DNA from: Elusimicrobiota bacterium
GTDB taxonomy: Bacteria > Elusimicrobiota > Elusimicrobia > Elusimicrobiales > UBA9959
Direction of reading: 5' to 3'
Length of the DNA stretch: 27,123 bases
Assembly (NCBI GenBank): GCA_003450815.1
Contig: DMES01000014.1
Coordinates: 23,862-50,984 of the forward strand
Shown here: piece by piece, positions 1-8,271 of the stretch
Numbering within the stretch: the first letter of the stretch is position 1
How the letters are laid out: each line of letters begins with the position of its first letter
Translations under genes and position numbers: made by a program
Notes under the pieces: generated by a model
What the model saw: only the letters and a program-made list of their open reading frames with translations
Database searches by the model: none
Told to the model about the DNA's origin: nothing

Positions 1-38
1 GGTATTCAAATCGCAGCCAAAAGGGCCGGGCCAGGCAT

Positions 39-66
39 AAAAACTCCGGAAATTGACGCAATTCCC
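39..66 (-). terminator. Probable terminator after the PorV-like gene
   Basis: Read on the minus strand just after the stop at 71, GGGAATTG (66-59) pairs with CAATTTCC (55-48) across a 3-nt loop. The stem has one G-U pair and is followed by GGAG and five U residues (43-39). The stem is short (8 bp), so termination may be partial. No gene is visible in positions 1-38. Confidence 0.5.
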
Positions 67-70
67 GTGC

Positions 71-1132
71 TTATGGTTTGAATGTAATTCCCTTTATTTT
101 TGTGAAAATGGAACGATCCCTGCGCTGGAAAACAGGGCTGCGGAAAGGAAAATCAAAAGTAATGGAGATCCTGTGGGTCGTTCCAAGATCCCCCATGGGC
201 ACGAAGGCGTAGTCAAGCGAGAAAAAATGCAGCGTGGCGCCCACGCCCAGGCTAAGTCCGCCCAGCCCGTCGCTCAGGCGCTGGGTATTAAGGCCCGCGC
301 GCAGGTACAGGCGGGTTAACTCGTTCGGCTCTGTAGCCAATTCAGTACCGACAAGCACATTGGGTTTATTTTGTTTTGGAAACACCGCGTCGGTTGAAAA
401 AAGCAGGCTGCGGAAGAGGTTTACCGAGGCGCCCAGTTTCAGCGTAAGGGGCAGGGTGTTTTCTTCCTTGTCATAGCGCAAACCCTTCCCGAAATTTGAC
501 ACAGTGACGGCCAGGCGGTAGGGGATATCCTTGAAATTATATGTCATTATTCCAAAATCTCCGGCATAGCTCTTGGCGGAGTGAACAATATCCGAATGTA
601 TTTGTTTAATCGCAATGCCCACGGAAACATCCATGTCTTTGTCGGAAAATTCAAGAATGGCCTTGCTGTAAGAAAGAGTGAATACCTGGTCTTTAGGTGA
701 AAAGGTTCCAAGCTTGTTGCCGTCAACATCGGTATTGTCCAGGGTGCCTATATCGGTAAACAGCGCTGATATGCCGATTACGTCGCTGTGAGAAAGCCGT
801 TGGGCATAGGCCGCATACTGGTAGCTGATATCGGCTACATATTGGGAACGCATGAACACGGCGGAAAGTTTAGGTATCTGCACCAGTCCCGCCGGATTCC
901 AGTATATGGCGGAGGCTTCATCGCTTATGGCGGAATAGGCTCCCCCCATGGCTGCGGCTCTTGCGCTGGTGGGAAGGTTAAGAAAGTCGGCGCAGGCGGT
1001 TCCTGCGGCTTTTGAAGAGAAGTAATTTGGCGCAGCCAGAGTCTGTTGCGGGCAAACCAAGGCAGCTATTATAGCAGCCGCCATCACCGCCGCCGCCTTC
1101 AGTTTCGTGTTGTAATCCCTAAAACTTCTCAT
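71..1132 (-). CDS. PorV/PorQ-family outer membrane beta-barrel protein
   Basis: 353 residues with an N-terminal signal segment (hydrophobic about 12-33, ending near TLAAP). Residues about 43-90 carry the family signature: a G-T-A-x-x-D-F-L-like start, then ARAAAMGGAYSAISDEASA and IYWNPAGL. The rest alternates like FadL/PorV beta-strands. Near the C-terminus is LDYAFVPMGDLGTTHRIS, the usual last strands of PorV-like proteins. About 25 mostly basic residues follow, which is unusual because these barrels normally end on the last strand. In Bacteroidota PorV is the outer-membrane shuttle of the type IX secretion system, but many PorV-like proteins outside that phylum have no proven role. The gene lies 20 nt downstream of the giant kelch gene on the same strand, so the two are probably co-transcribed. 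A GGATGG upstream of the ATG is only a weak ribosome site. Confidence 0.82.
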   Translation of the reverse strand: MRSFRDYNTKLKAAAVMAAAIIAALVCPQQTLAAPNYFSSKAAGTACADFLNLPTSARAAAMGGAYSAISDEASAIYWNPAGLVQIPKLSAVFMRSQYVADISYQYAAYAQRLSHSDVIGISALFTDIGTLDNTDVDGNKLGTFSPKDQVFTLSYSKAILEFSDKDMDVSVGIAIKQIHSDIVHSAKSYAGDFGIMTYNFKDIPYRLAVTVSNFGKGLRYDKEENTLPLTLKLGASVNLFRSLLFSTDAVFPKQNKPNVLVGTELATEPNELTRLYLRAGLNTQRLSDGLGGLSLGVGATLHFFSLDYAFVPMGDLGTTHRISITFDFPFRSPVFQRRDRSIFTKIKGITFKP

Positions 1133-1152
1133 AAATAATCCATCCGTCCAGA

Positions 1153-4100
1153 TTACCTTTCCACAGCTATTTTTAGTATTTTCTTGCCCGCAGTTGAGTC
1201 CACAATTGCCAGGTATACTCCGCTGGCCACCAGTTTGCCGTGCTTATTTACTCCTTTCCAAATAAGGAAGCCGGTAGTTCCGGCTGTCCCCTCCCAAACT
1301 TTGTCTCCGGAAAGAGTGTAAATGGTTACCCTGGCTGAAGCCGGCATACGATCTATGGTCACATACCCATTGCCCCTGTTGAGATACAAAGGGTTAGGAA
1401 AAACCCGTGTATTACTAAGATTCGGGGCGGCCTGGCTTAATATGAGCTGGAAAGTGCTGAAGTGGTTCAGCGTAGCGGCTACGGTCATCAGGCCGGTGTC
1501 TATTTTTGTTTCAAGCGGCAGGCATTGTCCCGAAAGCGGGTTATAGCGGGCTATTACCAGGTTGGCAAGGTTGGTACGAATATCGGTTATTCCAGGGGTC
1601 GTATCGGTGACCGCGGAGTAGCTCAACGTAATAGTGACGGGGGCCATGGGTTGGGCGTTGTTCTGGGAATAGATGGAGAATTCCAGGGGTTGTACCCCTC
1701 CCAGAAGATAAGAACATGAATTGCTTGCGTCAGGACTGGCAGGAAACGATGAAATGGCTATAGCCGTAGCCTGAGCGAAAGAGGCGGCGGGTACTTGCAT
1801 CCAGACTTGTCGGCCGTTGGGCAGTATCCCATAAATAGTCGTGTCGGCCGAGGGGTTGCTGACCCCGCCGACGGAGCCGGAGGGGGCGCCGTTGGGCCCC
1901 GGTACAGTTACTACAACGGTATTAGGAGGATTAGGTACGCACTGTGAGCGGGCCGTTTCGAAACCTTCTTCATTCCTGCCCGCCACGTCAAAGTAATAAG
2001 TGGTCGCGGTCAACAGGTCGGTAATAGTCAGCTCGGAGCTAGTGTAATACTGGCTGAAAGATTTTTTACTTATCATGGCCTGGTCGAAGCCCATGGTGGA
2101 GGACCTTACCTCATAAATTGTCGCAGTTGAGTTATCCAGCGTATCCCATTTTAATACAACTCCATCCATGGAAATTGAAGTCGGCCGGACATTTGCCGGA
2201 GGCCTGGCCTTTGTGGACTTCGAGCCAAGTTGCAGCGGAGCGGCCCATTTCCCGTCTCCGTTGGCGGCTAGTACGACGGCGTAATACTTATAATTTGGCT
2301 TCAGGTTAGCGAAGGCTGCTACGCAGCTGGCTACGCAGTTTGTAACATTTATCAGAGTGTGGGTACTGGAAAATTTGCTGTCCAGTGAAATGACCGCTGT
2401 GTAGACGGTAGAGGCTGAATTGCCGTTCGTTAGCCAGTTTAAAGTAAAGCTTCCGGTACTTACACCGGTGAAAGTGTTTATCCCGTTGGTAATAGGCGTG
2501 ACGGCAAGGGTATAGACGAGACTGGAGTAGGCAAAGGGGCCTAAAACCCATGTGGTCGCTGTAATCTGCTTTCTCGCCTGAACGGCCACATTGTAAGGTG
2601 TGTTGGTGGAAAGATGCATTTGTGTATAGTTGTTGCCGGCTATGCCGGAGCTTAGTAACACGGGATTCGCGGTTCCCGCGGTTATATCGTAGATGTTATA
2701 TGAGGTGGCGCCTATGGACTCGTCCCACGACCAGGCGATCTCCGACATATTAACAGCGGTTCCCTGAAGATTTGAAATATTCCCCACTGTCACTGTGGAG
2801 ACCGGCAGCACGCCCGGATCCCCCGCCTCAAACGACATATACTGCGCATCGTAGCTGGAAAGGACATTGTCCCTGTTTTTTGCGCGGACTCTGAAAAAGT
2901 AATTTCTATTCGCGGATAAGGTAGTAAGGGTGGTGGAAGTGCTCAGATGGTTAACCGAGAATGGAATGGGCGTTGAGATGTTTGCCGCGTACGAGAACGG
3001 GGTTTCCAGGGCGTCGGACTGCTGGTAAACTGAAACTTCGTACGGCGTAACGGCAGAATTCCCGTTCGGGTTCCAGGTAAGCGATACGGTTTCAAAACTG
3101 GCGGCGGTGACAGCGAGACCGAAGGGCGCCGCAGCGTAGGTGTAATAAGTGGCGCTTGGGCTGAGCGGCCCGTAACCGCCCAAATTATAGGCGGCGATGT
3201 ATACTGAAACCGCGGTATTCGGCGGGAGGCCGGTCTGGGTGTAATTGGCTGGGTCGGCATAAGTCGCCGTGGAGATAAAGAGATTGTCGGTGGACGAGAA
3301 AAGGGCGTAGCCGGACGGGAGCGGGTCATTGAGAGCGATAGTGCCGCTGTTCCATGTCCAGGTTACGGAACTGGAGCCGAGGATCGTAGCGGCAATGTTA
3401 GTCGCAAGGCCGGTGGGGCGCGGTATTGAGATCTGCACCACGCGGCCGTTGGAATATTGCCCGTTTGCTTCGGCTCTGGCGTAATAGTAGCCGTATGGTA
3501 TTTCCGCCTCGTTGAGAGGCAGGGCCACGGTGATAGAGGAAAGGGTGTTTTCCCATAAGGAATTGCTGCTTCCGAAAAGGGTGTAGATGCCGGTAGTCAG
3601 GTCTATCAGGAAACCGCTGGGAGTGTCCATGGACTGTAAATAAACCCGCGGGTTGTGGAAAGAGGAGTTGGCCGAACCCGCTCCGCCTCCCGATGCTTCA
3701 GTGATGCCATGGAAGTTGGTCGCGTCGCTAAGAAGGGTCAGTTTCTGGCCCCTGTCCAGAAGGTCCACAGCTGTGGCGGTTGAAATCTTTGGATTTCTAT
3801 TTTTGGGGGCCATGCTGTATACATCAGGGTAAGGTGCGAAATATTCGGATTGCACGCTGTAAAGATATTGAGCCCCACCCCCCCCGCCGATCACCAAAAC
3901 ATAGCCATTAAGACCCAGTACGGCGGTATGGTTGGCCCTGTTTTTAGTTAAAGCATAGTTTGCCCAGACGTCAAAATCCGTGTTAAACAGTTCAGCTTCA
4001 TTGCGGGCGGCTCCCGGAGTTTCACCGCCGGTTATAAGTACTTTCCCGGTGGTAAGCAATGTCGCTTTATGGTTTGCGCGTTCGTAGTTCATGTTTCGTG

Positions 4101-6588
4101 CATCGACCTGAGTCCAGGTTATTCCGTTGTAGAGTTCTGTGGAAATTCGCGGGCCGCTTCCATTGCTTCCTCCGGTGACCAGAACTCTTCCGTCCTTTAA
4201 AAGCGTGGCGGTATGTGCATACCTTGCGGTGTTAAGATCTTGCGGAGCAGGATTCCAGGTCTTAGTGGTATGATTGAAAATTTCTGCTCCGCGCAGTGCC
4301 ATGCCGTTTATCCCGCCGGTCACAATAACATCTCCGTTCTTAAGCAGGGTGGCCGTATGCTGCGCGCGGCCGGTTGCAAGGGGGCCTACCGTCTGCCAAG
4401 CGGCGGCGGTGGTTATGAATAGTTCGGTCACATTCGAATATCCTATATCGGATGACCCGCCGGTTACAAGCACATTGCCGTCCGGCATTAGTGTGGCGGT
4501 GTGATTCTGACGCGGAACAGACATGCTTTGCGCCCGCACCCATCTCTTTGTGTCCGGATAGTATATCTCGGTTGTGGCCACAGCGGCCGTGGAGGCACCG
4601 GTTGTTCCGCCGGTCACAAAAACAGTGCCGTTAGGCAGCAGAGTGGCGGTGTGGCGCGAGCGGTTGGAAAACATATTACCCACATACTCCCACTTCTTTG
4701 TAGCGGGGTCGCGAAGTTCGCAGGTGACGGAGGTTCTTGCGCCATCCGAGCCGCCGCAGGTAAGAATAGAGCCATCCGCCAGAAGGGTGCTGGTGTGGTA
4801 GGCCCGTTTTTCATTGAGTGGCGCTTCAGTGGTCCAGCCGGTTGCCGGCTTCGGTATAGTTACTATCACCTTTTGTGCGGGACTTGCCGTGAAAGTTCTT
4901 GCGCCGCACTCTGTGGCGGGAGCATTCTCGCAGTTCCTTCCGCCGGTGATAAGTTCGTCCGCGGCGGGTGTTACAATGTATGTGTGGTTGAAGATAGGCA
5001 GGGCGGAATCGTATGATTCGTCTGTCGTGTTCCAGGTGAAATCGCTGGATTTAAACCCGAGATTAGTAGAGAAGATCATCTCCCTTATCACCACGCTGGA
5101 GGTGTTTATGGCATAAGGCGCATCTTTTGTCAGGGCCAGGGGGTTTTTAGTTGTAGTTGAGAAAATGACCGTGCCGCTAGGGTTTTGCAGCGTTACCACA
5201 TTAATAAAATCCCCGGCCTTTGTCGTGGCGGGGCTGATAAGGTAGCCTACCGGCAGGCCGTCCAGCGGGGCCTGAACGGCGGCGGTTACATAAACACTAA
5301 CAGTCCCTTTGTCGCCGTTACTTGCCGTATAGTCAGCGGTGAAAGTGGGTTGGTCTGGACTGGCCGGGGATATATAAACATCGCCATCAACCACTCTGCC
5401 GCTAACCGGGCGGCTTAGGTCCAAGTCCAGCAGAAGCTTTATAACCGATGCTCCCTGCAGCGTGCAGCTTGTCGCACCCGTGTCATCCGGTCCCGTGCAT
5501 CCGGCAGTTATCAGACTGCTTCCGGATTGAATTGTAGGGACTTGGCTGAAAAATGTCGGGACTAGGTTTCCGTAGCCGCCATCAATCTTAACCTCTCCGG
5601 AAGCGCTAAGTGCGGTGGCGTGAGAACTGGTGCGATATGGCATCAGCGAAGACGAAGCCCCGTTTACAATACCCCTTCCCGCCGGATCAAAGAACTCCGC
5701 GCCGTCCAGATAGCCGTGGCTGCCGGCTTGCTGGAGGGCTTGAGCGTTCGGATTATCGTAGTACCACTTTTCCTCTGTGCTCAGATTGAAAAAATTGGTG
5801 TAATTGTAGCCGCCGACTATCATTATGTTGCCGTTATCTAGCGTTGTTATAGTGTGGTATGCCCGTGCCTGCAGAAGCGCTGAAACAGGCGTCCACGAGT
5901 CATGCGTGACATCGTATATTTCATTGTCGGGGAGGTATACTATAGTGCCGCCGCTCCATGTCAGGCCTCCGGAGATGAAAATATTACCTGAGTTCAGGGC
6001 CGTGGCCGCATGGTTTATTCTTGAAACGGCCATGGAAGCTGCCGTCTTGAAGTATGGCGCAACGGTTGCTTTAGCGTTAAAAATCTCGCAGGTCTCGGTT
6101 ATCCCGGTGGCGTAACCGGCGGCGGTCTGCCCGCCGCAGATGAGCACACTGCCGGCATTATTGCCGCGGTTTATAAGATTAGCCGTATGTCCGCCGCGGG
6201 GATGCTGCATGTTGCTTCCCACCAACTGGAATGAATTGGTCAGATTACTGTAAATATACGCCGTGTTCAAAGGAGTTCCGGAGTCGTCAAACCCACCCGC
6301 GATAAGCACTCGTCCATCCCCAAGAACCGTGGCCGTGTGCGAGGACCGGGCTACGCCGGCGGCAGCAATATCCTGATAGGACGCCAGGGCGGTGTTATAC
6401 AATTCCGCTGAGGCTGCGTGTGAGTTGCCTGAACCGCTGACTCCGCCTACCACCAGAAAATTACCGTCCGGTAAAAGTGTTGTGGTGTGGCTGTGCCGGC
6501 CGGTTGAAAGCGGTGGAATTGCGCTAGCGTCGATCAACGGGCAAAGCAACAGGGCCGTGACTATGGGAATTATTTTTCTATAACCCAT
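1153..6588 (-). CDS. Giant secreted kelch/FN3 protein with type-A sorting-like C-terminus
   Basis: 1811 residues. A signal peptide (about 1-23, ending DASA) is followed by two kelch blocks. The first (about 25-345) has six motifs of the form R-x-x-HTxTLLxDGxVLVxGG. The second (about 590-905) has seven, including RHTATLLPNGTVFVTGG. They would suit two beta-propellers of six and seven blades. A non-kelch beta-rich insert lies between them. About five FN3-like domains follow (about 1056-1550), each with a W-x-W or L-x-W core and an N-x-x-Y/V-x-V end. Next is a ZU5-like stretch (about 1570-1715) ending NHFSTFQL. Residues about 1729-1811 form a FlgD-Ig/type-A sorting-like domain with VFPNPL, VTIYTLSGDKVW and ASGVYLAIV. 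It is probably a surface adhesin or sugar-binding protein; the ligand is unknown. It leads the PorV-like gene by 20 nt. No Shine-Dalgarno is visible before the ATG. Confidence 0.85.
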   Translation of the reverse strand: MGYRKIIPIVTALLLCPLIDASAIPPLSTGRHSHTTTLLPDGNFLVVGGVSGSGNSHAASAELYNTALASYQDIAAAGVARSSHTATVLGDGRVLIAGGFDDSGTPLNTAYIYSNLTNSFQLVGSNMQHPRGGHTANLINRGNNAGSVLICGGQTAAGYATGITETCEIFNAKATVAPYFKTAASMAVSRINHAATALNSGNIFISGGLTWSGGTIVYLPDNEIYDVTHDSWTPVSALLQARAYHTITTLDNGNIMIVGGYNYTNFFNLSTEEKWYYDNPNAQALQQAGSHGYLDGAEFFDPAGRGIVNGASSSLMPYRTSSHATALSASGEVKIDGGYGNLVPTFFSQVPTIQSGSSLITAGCTGPDDTGATSCTLQGASVIKLLLDLDLSRPVSGRVVDGDVYISPASPDQPTFTADYTASNGDKGTVSVYVTAAVQAPLDGLPVGYLISPATTKAGDFINVVTLQNPSGTVIFSTTTKNPLALTKDAPYAINTSSVVIREMIFSTNLGFKSSDFTWNTTDESYDSALPIFNHTYIVTPAADELITGGRNCENAPATECGARTFTASPAQKVIVTIPKPATGWTTEAPLNEKRAYHTSTLLADGSILTCGGSDGARTSVTCELRDPATKKWEYVGNMFSNRSRHTATLLPNGTVFVTGGTTGASTAAVATTEIYYPDTKRWVRAQSMSVPRQNHTATLMPDGNVLVTGGSSDIGYSNVTELFITTAAAWQTVGPLATGRAQHTATLLKNGDVIVTGGINGMALRGAEIFNHTTKTWNPAPQDLNTARYAHTATLLKDGRVLVTGGSNGSGPRISTELYNGITWTQVDARNMNYERANHKATLLTTGKVLITGGETPGAARNEAELFNTDFDVWANYALTKNRANHTAVLGLNGYVLVIGGGGGAQYLYSVQSEYFAPYPDVYSMAPKNRNPKISTATAVDLLDRGQKLTLLSDATNFHGITEASGGGAGSANSSFHNPRVYLQSMDTPSGFLIDLTTGIYTLFGSSNSLWENTLSSITVALPLNEAEIPYGYYYARAEANGQYSNGRVVQISIPRPTGLATNIAATILGSSSVTWTWNSGTIALNDPLPSGYALFSSTDNLFISTATYADPANYTQTGLPPNTAVSVYIAAYNLGGYGPLSPSATYYTYAAAPFGLAVTAASFETVSLTWNPNGNSAVTPYEVSVYQQSDALETPFSYAANISTPIPFSVNHLSTSTTLTTLSANRNYFFRVRAKNRDNVLSSYDAQYMSFEAGDPGVLPVSTVTVGNISNLQGTAVNMSEIAWSWDESIGATSYNIYDITAGTANPVLLSSGIAGNNYTQMHLSTNTPYNVAVQARKQITATTWVLGPFAYSSLVYTLAVTPITNGINTFTGVSTGSFTLNWLTNGNSASTVYTAVISLDSKFSSTHTLINVTNCVASCVAAFANLKPNYKYYAVVLAANGDGKWAAPLQLGSKSTKARPPANVRPTSISMDGVVLKWDTLDNSTATIYEVRSSTMGFDQAMISKKSFSQYYTSSELTITDLLTATTYYFDVAGRNEEGFETARSQCVPNPPNTVVVTVPGPNGAPSGSVGGVSNPSADTTIYGILPNGRQVWMQVPAASFAQATAIAISSFPASPDASNSCSYLLGGVQPLEFSIYSQNNAQPMAPVTITLSYSAVTDTTPGITDIRTNLANLVIARYNPLSGQCLPLETKIDTGLMTVAATLNHFSTFQLILSQAAPNLSNTRVFPNPLYLNRGNGYVTIDRMPASARVTIYTLSGDKVWEGTAGTTGFLIWKGVNKHGKLVASGVYLAIVDSTAGKKILKIAVER

Positions 6589-6594
6589 AAGGAT

Positions 6595-6600
6595 ATTATA
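6595..6600 (-). promoter_or_regulatory. -10-like TATAAT directly before the kelch gene
   Basis: On the minus strand a perfect TATAAT (6600-6595) is followed by six bases and then the ATG at 6588. Transcription would therefore begin at or next to the start codon, giving a leaderless mRNA, and no Shine-Dalgarno is present. A TTAACA lies 20 bp upstream of the TATAAT, too far for a classical -35. Read-through from the gene at 6647-7168 is the alternative. Confidence 0.4.
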
Positions 6601-6646
6601 AACTTCCTATGTTACGAGTTTGTTAAATCGCTTTTGAATTTATATG

Positions 6647-7168
6647 CTACTTGACTTCCACTATTGATTCCCCCACCGCCGCTTTAGGTTTGCCGGAGTC
6701 AAGCGTCTTCTTTCCGTCAACGGTAAAGTGATATAAGTAATTGCCGGGTAGAATATAAACCTCTGCTTGCCAGACGCCGTTTTTTTTCGCCATCTTCACC
6801 TCTTTCCAGCTTGTGAAACTGCCGGAAATAAAAACGGTTTTGGCCGAGGCGTGTTTGTATTCAAAATGTGTTTTTATAGCTTTTACTTTTTGAGGCTCTT
6901 CCTTAGTCGCTTTTGCTTTTTCGCCTGGTTTTGAGACTGGAGGTTCTTCTTTATACGCAGCCAGGTTTTTTTCCCCAACGCCTGCCTCAGGATCTGAGGC
7001 GGCTCCGATTTCCCCGGCTTCAGACAATGGCATAGGGACTGGCCGTATCTCCAGCGTGTCTCTGGTAAAATGCAGTATGAGACGGTTGTAAACGGTATAG
7101 CCGCAAAAAACAGCGGCGCAGAAACTGACAAATGCGGTGAAAACCCAGAAAGCTTTGGATTTAGTCAT
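6647..7168 (-). CDS. Membrane-anchored protein with AMPK-type glycogen-binding (CBM48-like) domain
   Basis: 173 residues. A single hydrophobic segment (about 7-28) with an N-terminal MTKSK looks like a signal anchor. A Pro/Glu/Lys-rich linker (about 45-95) follows. The C-terminal domain (about 98-173) has the early-set/AMPK1_CBM pattern: KTVFISGSFTSWKEVKMAK, then NGVWQAEVYILPGNYLYHF and VDGKK. In this family the conserved aromatic residues bind alpha-glucans such as glycogen, but versions fused to anchors in bacteria are mostly uncharacterised. The domain should face the periplasm. The CGGAG six bases before the ATG is a good ribosome site. The gene ends 58 nt before the kelch gene on the same strand, so a joint transcript is possible. 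Function beyond carbohydrate or protein binding cannot be read from the sequence. Confidence 0.75.
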   Translation of the reverse strand: MTKSKAFWVFTAFVSFCAAVFCGYTVYNRLILHFTRDTLEIRPVPMPLSEAGEIGAASDPEAGVGEKNLAAYKEEPPVSKPGEKAKATKEEPQKVKAIKTHFEYKHASAKTVFISGSFTSWKEVKMAKKNGVWQAEVYILPGNYLYHFTVDGKKTLDSGKPKAAVGESIVEVK

Positions 7169-7191
7169 TATTCTCCGAACATCCCTAACTT

Positions 7192-7219
7192 ACTTGTGAC
7201 CTGTGACTTGAGACCTGCA
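7192..7219. repeat. Short tandem array of a 7-bp unit (ACTTGTG-like)
   Basis: Four consecutive units read ACTTGTG, ACCTGTG, ACTTGAG, ACCTGCA. The same unit forms a longer array at 20201-20237. It lies between the glycogen-binding-domain gene and tRNA-Gly, outside any gene. Confidence 0.7.
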
Positions 7220-7229
7220 ACTTTTGTTA

Positions 7230-7303
7230 TGGAGCGGGCGATGGGAATCGAACCCACGTCTAAAGCTTGGGAAGCTCTCGTTCTACCATTGAACTACGCC
7301 CGC
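7230..7303 (-). tRNA. tRNA-Gly (anticodon CCC)
   Basis: On the minus strand the acceptor GCGGGCG (7303-7297) pairs with CGCCCGC (7240-7234). The D arm is GTTC/GAAC. The anticodon stem is AGAGC/GCTTT with loop TTCCCAA, placing CCC at positions 34-36. The T stem GTGGG/CCCAT encloses loop TTCGATT. The variable loop is 4 nt, the discriminator is T, and a CCA end is encoded at 7232-7230. CCC would read GGG codons. All four arms are intact. Confidence 0.96.
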
Positions 7304-7308
7304 CTATG

Positions 7309-7349
7309 TCGCACCCCGCCCGCACAGCACAGCGGACGGGGCGATTAAC
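7309..7349. repeat. Repeat unit 1 (bipartite, hairpin-forming)
   Basis: Left arm TCGCACCCCGCCCGCAC (7309-7325) and right arm GCACAGCGGACGGGGCGATTAAC (7327-7349) are both found again in unit 2. The two arms are partly complementary. On the minus strand they fold into a GC-rich stem of about 13 bp with two bulges. Confidence 0.65.
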
Positions 7350-7485
7350 GCCGGCCTTTAAGCGGTGACGGCCGGTGCTCCACAAGGGGAAAACCCAGGT
7401 TTTCCCCGTTATCTCGTCGCCGTCGGCCAGCTCGCTACGCGAGGGCCAGGACGGCTGAACCCCTTTCCTGAAAGGTGATTCTTTA

Positions 7486-7572
7486 TCGCACCCCGCCCGC
7501 ACTGACCTGTGGGCGTGCCGTAACAAGGGCTATGCCCTACAGACGGCCTGCACAGCGTTCGGGGCGATTAAC
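7486..7572. repeat. Repeat unit 2 (same arms, longer centre)
   Basis: The left arm (7486-7502) is identical to unit 1 over 17 bases. The right arm (7550-7572) matches 21 of 23 bases. The centre is about 47 bases longer and holds its own small stem AGGGC-TAT-GCCCT. Shared arms with a variable centre suggest two copies of one element. Confidence 0.65.
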
Positions 7573-7632
7573 TACTTTCCCACGCACTTCACTAATTCTA
7601 CTTAAAACTTTCTATCTTTTCAATCTGTTAAT

Positions 7633-8265
7633 TTATGTTATAAGTTTAAGAAACTCCTCACGCACCCGGTTATCTGATCGAAATATCCCTAGCATAGAAC
7701 TGGTAACCGCGCTGGAAGAGGCATTTTTAATTCCGCGCATGGTCATGCACAGATGATGGGCTTCTATAACTATTCCCACACCCTTAGGTTTCAGCTTCTT
7801 TTGCAGAGTGTCGGCTATTTGTATGGTAAGGCGTTCCTGTACCTGCAGGCGTCGTGAAAAAGCTTCCACCAGGCGCGGTATTTTAGACAGGCCTATTATC
7901 TGTCCGTCAGGGATGTAGGCTAAATGAACTTTGCCGAAAAAAGGCAGCATATGATGTTCGCACAAAGAATAGAAAGCGACATCTTTTACTATTACCATCT
8001 CGCGGTAATCGGCTTTAAAGAAGGCCCCGTTGAAGACCTTGTTTATGTCGGTTGAATAGCCGGCGGTCATTTCGCGCCAGGCCCTGGCCACCCTTTGCGG
8101 GGTTTTAATAAGTCCGTCCCTTCGCGGGTTTTCCCCTATTTCAGTCAGTAGTTTCGTAATCAGGGGCTCTATCTTGTCGCTCGCCCCGCCGTCTTCTTTA
8201 GGCCGCTTGTGTCGGAATTTATAATTTGCAGGCGTTTTTTGAGGATTAATAGGTGGCGGGATCAT
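7633..8265 (-). CDS. folE: GTP cyclohydrolase I (type IA)
   Basis: 210 residues, normal for the family. The enzyme converts GTP to 7,8-dihydroneopterin triphosphate, the first step of folate (and of pterin or queuosine-type) synthesis, in the cytoplasm. The zinc ligands are visible: Cys102 and His105 in SLCEHHMLPF, and Cys173 in AHHLCMTMRG. They align with Cys110/His113/Cys181 of the E. coli enzyme with a constant offset of 8. Other family blocks are NPRRDGLIKTPQRVARAW (about 46-63) and GLSKIPRLVEAFSRRLQVQE (about 125-144). The first 30 residues are poorly conserved. No Shine-Dalgarno precedes the ATG; a TAGAAT sits six bases upstream. No other folate gene lies nearby, so the gene appears isolated. 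Confidence 0.97.
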   Translation of the reverse strand: MIPPPINPQKTPANYKFRHKRPKEDGGASDKIEPLITKLLTEIGENPRRDGLIKTPQRVARAWREMTAGYSTDINKVFNGAFFKADYREMVIVKDVAFYSLCEHHMLPFFGKVHLAYIPDGQIIGLSKIPRLVEAFSRRLQVQERLTIQIADTLQKKLKPKGVGIVIEAHHLCMTMRGIKNASSSAVTSSMLGIFRSDNRVREEFLKLIT

Positions 8266-8271
8266 ATGATA

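Larger units (their letters stand above)
7304..7632. other. Hairpin-rich intergenic block between tRNA-Gly and folE
   Basis: No convincing gene is present in these 329 bases. At least four strong palindromic stems stand in a row. CGCCGGCC/GGCCGGTG spans 7349-7377. GGGGAAAACC/GGTTTTCCCC spans 7386-7407. A long stem at 7419-7455 is built from GCCGTC/GACGGC, GGCC/GGCC and CTCGC/GCGAG. CCTTTC/GAAAGG spans 7462-7475. They lie between or beside the two repeat units listed separately. This could be a structured RNA, a processed leader or trailer of the tRNA transcript, or a cluster of extragenic palindromes. The sequence matches no RNA family I recognise. Confidence 0.6.

Noticed and set aside
4213..5418. 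Several long plus-strand frames opposite the kelch gene
   Set aside because: They are antisense to regular kelch repeats, which keep a second frame open by composition; no ribosome sites or family features.
7208..7348. Plus-strand open frame starting MERAMGIEPTSKAWEALVLPL
   Set aside because: It is the antisense reading of the tRNA-Gly gene, a well-known false protein.
7260..7526. Minus-strand open frame ending in SSMVERELPKL
   Set aside because: It runs through the hairpin block and into the tRNA-Gly; the tail is again a tRNA translation. No ribosome site.
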